Shown here: positions 7,191-11,266 of the stretch, piece by piece
Position numbering within the stretch: position 1 is the first letter of the stretch
Layout of the letters: each line of letters starts with the position of its first letter
NCBI GenBank assembly: GCA_025354075.1
Contig: JANXNO010000540.1
Coordinates: 1-11,266 of the forward strand
DNA length: 11,266 nt
Origin: Burkholderiales bacterium
Lineage (GTDB): Bacteria > Pseudomonadota > Gammaproteobacteria > Burkholderiales > Casimicrobiaceae
Direction of reading: 5' to 3'
Notes under the pieces: generated by a model
What the model was told of the DNA's origin: nothing
The model's input: the letters and a program-made list of their open reading frames with translations, nothing else
The model's database searches: none
Program-made: the position numbers and the translations under genes

Positions 7191-7224
7191 CGCGCTGCCG
7201 CTCGGAAAACCGGACGGCGGCGCG
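7191..7224 (+). promoter_or_regulatory. Intercistronic hairpin between binding protein and first permease
   Basis: Arms 7191-7205 and 7210-7224 enclose an AAAA loop. Of 15 positions, 12 are Watson-Crick pairs, 2 are G-U wobbles and 1 is a C-A mismatch. There is no T tract, so it is not a classical terminator. It lies 26 bases after the receptor stop codon, and its base is 10 bases before the permease ATG at 7235, in the ribosome landing area. By analogy with the malE-malF region it could protect the receptor message from 3' decay and lower permease translation. Confidence 0.75.
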
Positions 7225-7234
7225 TTGACATACT

Positions 7235-8107
7235 ATGAGCGCAGTTGCTATTCAAGCAGGTGACACCCCCGCCGCCCGCAAATCTGGCGGCATGACATCG
7301 TGGGAAAAGTGGGGACTGATTCTCGTCATCCCCTACCTGCTGATATTCGTCGTTTTCGTGATCTATCCAGTGGGCTACGGCCTGTGGTTGGCGCGACATC
7401 CCGAGAGTTACACGAAGCTATTTGCCGATCCTATTTTTTTTCGGACGCTGGTTAACACGCTGATATTCGTCGTCGTTGCGGTCAACGTGAAGATGGTGGT
7501 AGCGCTGTTCCTGTCAGGATTTTTTCTGCATACGCGCTGGTGGATCAAGGCGCTGTCGCTAGTATTCATCTTGCCGTGGGCGGTGCCGTCGATCCCGACC
7601 ATTCTTTCGATGCGCTTCATGCTCAACCCCGAGTGGGGCGTGATCAATTCTGCGATATTCAAATTGACCGGCATGGACGGCCCAAACTGGCTCAACGATC
7701 CCACGCTGGCGCTTAGCTTTTCGATGCTTGCGCACATCTGGAAATCGCTGCCATTCTGGACGTTGATTCTGCTCGCAGGCCGCATGGCAATACCGGGCGA
7801 ACAGTATGAGGCGGCGTCTGTTGACGGCGCTTCAAACTGGCAGAAATTCTGCTTCATCACCTGGCCGTCGATGCGCTCTTTGTTTCTCACCTCCACCATC
7901 CTTTCGATGATCTGGACGCTCGGTGACTTCAATAGCGTCTATCTGCTCACCGGTGGTGGGCCTGCCGATTTGACCCACGTGTTGGCGACACTCGGCATTC
8001 GTTATCTGCGACTGGATCAGGTTGATCTTTCGCTCGCGTCCATTGTGGTTGCATTGCCCTTGATATTGCCACTGGTGTACTTCATGATGAAACGGTTGTC
8101 GAAATGA
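7235..8107 (+). CDS. CUT1 ABC importer permease, MalF/UgpA type
   Basis: Inner-membrane permease subunit of a carbohydrate ABC importer. The 290 residues contain six predicted hydrophobic helices, near 26-48, 71-97, 104-124, 159-181, 214-237 and 265-285. The cytoplasmic EAA coupling loop starts EAASVDGA (192-199) and ends ITWP (208-211), and contacts the ATPase. The segment LTGGGP (238-243) is also typical of this subunit. The start at 7235 has no visible Shine-Dalgarno and lies directly behind a stable hairpin; an in-frame ATG at 7292 (residue 20) would still keep all helices and is an alternative. The last codons overlap the next permease by 4 bases (ATGA), which implies translational coupling. 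The protein would form a heterodimer with the following gene product. Confidence 0.93.
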   Translation: MSAVAIQAGDTPAARKSGGMTSWEKWGLILVIPYLLIFVVFVIYPVGYGLWLARHPESYTKLFADPIFFRTLVNTLIFVVVAVNVKMVVALFLSGFFLHTRWWIKALSLVFILPWAVPSIPTILSMRFMLNPEWGVINSAIFKLTGMDGPNWLNDPTLALSFSMLAHIWKSLPFWTLILLAGRMAIPGEQYEAASVDGASNWQKFCFITWPSMRSLFLTSTILSMIWTLGDFNSVYLLTGGGPADLTHVLATLGIRYLRLDQVDLSLASIVVALPLILPLVYFMMKRLSK

Positions 8108-8973
8108 GTGCGGGTTTGCGTAAAAGTCGCATTACATGGAAGATGGTGAGTACCGAGGCGAAGCTGCTGCTGATCGGCATTCCCGTGTTTCTGTGGACGA
8201 TCATTCCGATTTACCACATGGTGCTGTTCTCGATATCACCGCGCAATGCGGCGACGTCGGGCCGGCTGTGGCCCAAGGAACCGACGCTGAGTAATTTCTC
8301 GTTTGTGTTTCAGCAAAAGCACTTCTACCTCGATCACTTTTGGGCGCAGCTTGGCAATTCACTGGTGATTGCGCTTTCGGTGGGCGCGTTGACGCTCGCC
8401 GTATCCACGGCAGCGGCATTCGCCATCAGCCGACTGAAGGTTCGCGGTGGTCGCACCGTAATGAACATGGCCTTGTTCACGTACTTCATTCCCGCAGCGT
8501 TTCTTGCTGTGCCGATGTACAAAACCATGGGCAACTACGGCTTGCTTAACAGTCAGTGGTCGCTGATTCTGGCGATGGTCACAATCGCTTCGCCCTACTG
8601 CATCTGGGTGCTCAAGCAGGCCTCTGACAAACTTCCCTGGGAGCTGGACGAGGCCGCGCGGATGGATGGCGCCACTGCCATGCAGTTGTTCCGGCTGGTC
8701 TACCTGCCCCTGATGGTTCCGTCGCTCGTAGCGGTGGGCACCTACGCGCTGCTGCTGGCGTGGAACGAATACCTGTACGCGTTCCTGCTGCTGTCCAAAG
8801 ACAGTAGCGTGACGCTCGCCGTGGCGTTGGGCAATTTCCTGGCAGCTGACGATTCGCCATGGGAACTGCTGATGACGACCGGACTCATTTACGCGCTGCC
8901 TCCGGCAGCGATTTACTACGCATTCAAACGCTACATGGTGTCCGGCTTGACCGCCGGCGCTGTCAAAAGCTGA
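8104..8973 (+). CDS. CUT1 ABC importer permease, MalG/UgpE type
   Basis: Second inner-membrane permease of the importer, 289 residues, with six hydrophobic helices near 20-42, 85-108, 119-139, 153-171, 201-224 and 255-275. The EAA loop reads EAARMDGA (183-190) and ends YLP (200-202). AWNEYLYAFLLL (219-230) and the C-terminal RYMVSGLTAGAVK are hallmark sequences of MalG-like subunits. The ATG overlaps the stop of the preceding permease gene in an ATGA arrangement, so translation is probably coupled. The next gene, the ATPase, begins 18 bases after its stop codon. Its partner is the MalF-like subunit upstream. Nothing in the sequence is anomalous. Confidence 0.95.
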   Translation: MSAGLRKSRITWKMVSTEAKLLLIGIPVFLWTIIPIYHMVLFSISPRNAATSGRLWPKEPTLSNFSFVFQQKHFYLDHFWAQLGNSLVIALSVGALTLAVSTAAAFAISRLKVRGGRTVMNMALFTYFIPAAFLAVPMYKTMGNYGLLNSQWSLILAMVTIASPYCIWVLKQASDKLPWELDEAARMDGATAMQLFRLVYLPLMVPSLVAVGTYALLLAWNEYLYAFLLLSKDSSVTLAVALGNFLAADDSPWELLMTTGLIYALPPAAIYYAFKRYMVSGLTAGAVKS

Positions 8974-8991
8974 TCCGAAAAAAGAAAAGTT

Positions 8992-10062
8992 ATGGCATCT
9001 GTATCGTTTAAAAATATCGAAAAGTCCTTCGGCGCTACGAAGATCATTCACGGCATATCGTTTGATATTTCGGACGGCGAATTTGTGGTGCTGGTCGGCC
9101 CATCGGGTTGCGGCAAATCCACCCTGCTGCGCATGTTGGCCGGCCTTGAGCCCATCTCCGGTGGTGTGATCACCATTGACGACAAGGTCATCAACGATCT
9201 CGACTCCAAGGATCGCGACATTGCCATGGTGTTCCAGAGTTACGCGCTGTATCCGCATATGACAGTGCGCGACAACATGGCATTCAGCCTGAAGCTGCGC
9301 AAGGCCGATGCAGAGTTGACCAACACGCGCGTGGCCAATGCCGCCCGCATCTTGAACCTGGACCCGCTTCTTGATCGCTTTCCACGTGAACTCTCGGGCG
9401 GCCAGCGTCAGCGCGTGGCCATGGGACGGGCCATTGTGCGCGACCCAAAAGTGTTCCTCTTCGACGAACCGCTATCGAATCTGGATGCCAAACTGCGCGT
9501 TGCCATGCGTGCAGAGATCAAAGCGCTGCACCAACGCCTGAAAACTACGACGGTGTACGTCACCCACGACCAGATCGAAGCCATGACCATGGCCGACCGC
9601 ATTGTCGTGATGCATGACGGAATCGTGGAGCAGATCGGCACGCCGCTCGAACTGTTCGATCACCCCGGCAATCTGTTCGTAGCGCAGTTCATCGGCTCAC
9701 CGTCCATGAACGTGCTTAAAGGAACGCTGCGGCAGGCTGATGGGCGCGAATGGGTGGAAGCACTGGGGCAGCAATGGCCCTCGCTCACGCATGCGCAGGC
9801 ACGCGATGGTCAGTCGGTTCACTATGGTGTGCGGCCCACTGACATCACGGTTTCAGCTTCAGGCAACGGCATTCCCGCCAAGGTCATTGTGGTGGAGCCG
9901 ACGGGCGCCGAAACTGAGTTGCTGCTTGAAGTCGGCGGCGCGCAACTCGTCGTTGTCATGCATGGTCGCACTGCAGTTCAACCGGACGACGTGGTGCATC
10001 TGGAAATCACTGCAGAAAAGTCTCACGTATTTGACGGCACGACTGAGAAGCGACTCGACTGA
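8992..10062 (+). CDS. CUT1 ABC importer ATPase, MalK/UgpC/MsmK type
   Basis: Cytoplasmic ATP-hydrolysing subunit that energises the importer as a homodimer. The 356 residues carry all catalytic elements: Walker A GPSGCGKST (36-44), Q-loop Gln82 in VFQSYALYPHM, signature LSGGQRQR (134-141), Walker B VFLFDEP (154-160) with catalytic Glu159, D-loop SNLD (162-165) and switch His192. A C-terminal TOBE/OB-type regulatory domain spans about 235-350, including the GVRPTDI stretch (279-285) characteristic of MalK-like proteins that serve sugar importers. A weak A-rich GAAAAG precedes the ATG. It is the last gene of the cassette. Some family members serve several importers, but a dedicated role is suggested by the position here. 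The gene converges on the DMT transporter gene 40 bases further on. Confidence 0.95.
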   Translation: MASVSFKNIEKSFGATKIIHGISFDISDGEFVVLVGPSGCGKSTLLRMLAGLEPISGGVITIDDKVINDLDSKDRDIAMVFQSYALYPHMTVRDNMAFSLKLRKADAELTNTRVANAARILNLDPLLDRFPRELSGGQRQRVAMGRAIVRDPKVFLFDEPLSNLDAKLRVAMRAEIKALHQRLKTTTVYVTHDQIEAMTMADRIVVMHDGIVEQIGTPLELFDHPGNLFVAQFIGSPSMNVLKGTLRQADGREWVEALGQQWPSLTHAQARDGQSVHYGVRPTDITVSASGNGIPAKVIVVEPTGAETELLLEVGGAQLVVVMHGRTAVQPDDVVHLEITAEKSHVFDGTTEKRLD

Positions 10063-10102
10063 AACGTTCGGTGGCGCGAAGTAGTCGCGACACGCATATC
10101 AG

Positions 10103-11143
10103 TCAATGGACATGACGATGGTCTACATCCGGAAAGTGCGGATGCTTGTGGTTCAGCGTGACGTGTTGATGCAAATGATCATGCGGTTTCCGAGGATCCC
10201 AATCGAAATGGTGCAAGTGATCGTGATGCTCGTCGTGTGTGTGCGGGTGCGCATGCGTGACCGCCTCGTGCGTGTGATCATGCTCATGATGCTCAGTCAG
10301 GTGCAGCCAGACGCCAACCGCCATCAGCACAGCCGCAGCCCAGAACAGCGGCGTCGCCGATTCGCCCAGCAGCACCAACGACACCGCAGCCCCAATAAAA
10401 GGAGCGGTCGAAAAGTACGCGCCCGTTCGCGCAGCGCCCAGGCCGCGCAACGCCAGGACGAACAACACGAGGCTTACGCCATAACCCAGCAAACCCACCG
10501 ACATCGCACTCAACACCGTCAATCCTCCGGGCAGCGCCACGCCCAGCAACAACGCAAGCAATGTATTGACCGCACCCGCAATCAGGCCCTTTGTGCTGGC
10601 GATGAACAAAGCGTCCAACGCAGAGACTTTACGCGTCAGGTTGTTGTCAATCGCCCAACACAAACAGGCCGCTGCAATAGCCGCCTGTCCCAACCAATCT
10701 GAAGCCACTGTGCCCGCTACTGGCCACGAGAGCACCACCCCGCCAGCGACGATGGCGAGCATGCCGAGTACGATGCGGCGATCAGCGTTTTCCTTGAACG
10801 CGACCCATGCCAATACGGCGGTTAACACCGACTCCAAATTCAACAGAAGCGACGCCGTTGATCCGCTGATGCGCGACAGGCCAAACAACAGCGCGACCGG
10901 CCCCAGCACACCGCCGAAAAAAATCGCACCGAGCAACCACGACCATTCTCCTCGGGCGATACCAGAAGAAAGCCACGCCCGATCCCGAATCAGCCGGATG
11001 AGGCCGAGACCGACACCACTGCCCAGGTAAAGAAGGCCCCCCAGCAGCACAGGATGAATATCACCCAACGACTGTTTGGCAAACGGTGTGCTCGCGCCAA
11101 ACAGAGCGGCAGCGAGCAAGGCATAAACGACGTTACGGTTCAT
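10103..11143 (-). CDS. DMT/EamA-family transporter with histidine-rich C-terminal tail
   Basis: Inner-membrane protein of the drug/metabolite transporter superfamily, 346 residues. Residues 1 to about 280 hold two EamA repeats, with roughly ten hydrophobic helices: the first begins NVVYALLAAALFGASTPFAK, and the FENL-like end of repeat 1 reads LLNLESVLTAVLAW. Family members export amino acids, nucleosides or other metabolites. The unusual part is the tail, residues 281-346, with 25 histidines in 66 residues along with Asp and Glu, mostly in H-x-H and HH patterns (EHHEHDHTH, DEHHDHLHH). Such tails bind divalent metals such as Ni, Co or Zn in other proteins. Metal binding here is inference, and the transported substrate is unknown. 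GGAG ends only 2 bases before the ATG at 11143, an unusually tight spacing. The gene lies 15 bases behind the MATE-like gene and is probably cotranscribed with it. Confidence 0.88.
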   Translation of the reverse strand: MNRNVVYALLAAALFGASTPFAKQSLGDIHPVLLGGLLYLGSGVGLGLIRLIRDRAWLSSGIARGEWSWLLGAIFFGGVLGPVALLFGLSRISGSTASLLLNLESVLTAVLAWVAFKENADRRIVLGMLAIVAGGVVLSWPVAGTVASDWLGQAAIAAACLCWAIDNNLTRKVSALDALFIASTKGLIAGAVNTLLALLLGVALPGGLTVLSAMSVGLLGYGVSLVLFVLALRGLGAARTGAYFSTAPFIGAAVSLVLLGESATPLFWAAAVLMAVGVWLHLTEHHEHDHTHEAVTHAHPHTHDEHHDHLHHFDWDPRKPHDHLHQHVTLNHKHPHFPDVDHRHVH

Positions 11144-11158
11144 GGCTCCGTTATACCG

Positions 11159-11266
11159 CTACAGCCGCTTAATCCGCTTCTTGCGCCACACCAGTCGGTA
11201 GAACGCCGTCTGCATCGCGAGCATCGCTAAAAATGCTACGGGATAGGCCGCCCAGATGCCGTTCAA
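11159..11266 (-). CDS. C-terminal end of a probable MATE-family efflux protein (partial)
   Basis: The last 35 codons and the stop codon of a minus-strand gene that continues beyond the right edge of the window. The visible residues are one hydrophobic helix (GIWAAYPVAFLAMLAMQTAF) followed by YRLVWRKKRIKRL, a strongly basic cytoplasmic end. This pattern, with a Gly-Ile-Trp-x-Ala-Tyr-Pro helix and a Tyr-x2-Val-Trp-Arg-basic tail, is what I recall from the C-terminus of proteobacterial MATE (NorM-like) Na+ or H+ coupled drug exporters. With so little sequence the family call is tentative, but the reading frame, composition and proximity to the next gene make a real coding end very likely. Confidence 0.7.
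   Translation of the reverse strand: MNGIWAAYPVAFLAMLAMQTAFYRLVWRKKRIKRL

Noticed and set aside
7225..7254. Perfect -35 hexamer TTGACA just before the first permease, with TATTCA 18 bases downstream
   Set aside because: The -10 match is poor and transcription would start inside the gene. It could only serve the alternative start at 7292, so chance is the simpler reading.
8359..9258. 299-codon open frame on the minus strand across the second permease and ATPase genes
   Set aside because: It overlaps two firmly identified genes, spans their junction, and has the Arg/His/Gln-rich composition of a shadow frame.
10075..10089. Inverted repeat CGCGA-AGTAG-TCGCG between the convergent ATPase and DMT genes
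   Set aside because: The stem is only five base pairs and no T run follows, so a terminator is not supported.
10106..10702. 198-codon plus-strand frame opposite the DMT transporter
   Set aside because: The Met/Val/Arg-rich start is the complement of the His-rich tail codons, so it is a by-product of that composition.

Overview
The window reads as an ordinary stretch of chromosome from a betaproteobacterium, most likely in the Burkholderiales. The grounds are a Bug/TctC-type periplasmic receptor (a family hugely expanded in that group), a proteobacterial YheT-type hydrolase, an AlgC-type phosphomannomutase/phosphoglucomutase, and codon use rich in G+C throughout. The assignment is inference from gene content, not a species identification. 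There is no tRNA or rRNA gene, transposase, phage gene or CRISPR array.

Layout. Positions 1-162 are an AT-rich leader, followed by a class I (AroG-type) DAHP synthase at 163-1239, the first step of aromatic amino acid synthesis. It converges on a LysE/RhtB exporter read on the minus strand (1279-1932). A divergent gap leads to a YheT-family alpha/beta hydrolase (2111-3097). Next come an imperfect REP-like inverted pair (3111-3179) and a phosphomannomutase/phosphoglucomutase (3199-4572). A solitary Bug/TctC receptor (4613-5581) follows and is closed by a strong intrinsic terminator (5596-5622).

From 5788 to 10062 lies a complete CUT1-type carbohydrate ABC importer in the order binding protein, permease, permease, ATPase. 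It has a strong ribosome binding site at the binding protein, a stable intercistronic hairpin before the first permease, and a 4-base overlap between the two permeases. The substrate cannot be named: no catabolic enzyme or regulator accompanies the cassette. On the minus strand at the right end, the last 35 codons of what looks like a MATE efflux protein (11159-11266, cut by the window edge) are followed 15 bases later by a DMT/EamA transporter (10103-11143) with a remarkable histidine-rich C-terminal tail.

How they fit together. Much of the coding capacity concerns transport: two solute receptor systems for uptake, plus LysE, DMT and MATE membrane proteins. DAHP synthase and the hexose-phosphate mutase are core anabolic enzymes. 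I see no sign of an undescribed multi-gene system. The most interesting items are the REP-like pair, the hairpin that probably sets binding protein to permease stoichiometry, and the His-rich tail.
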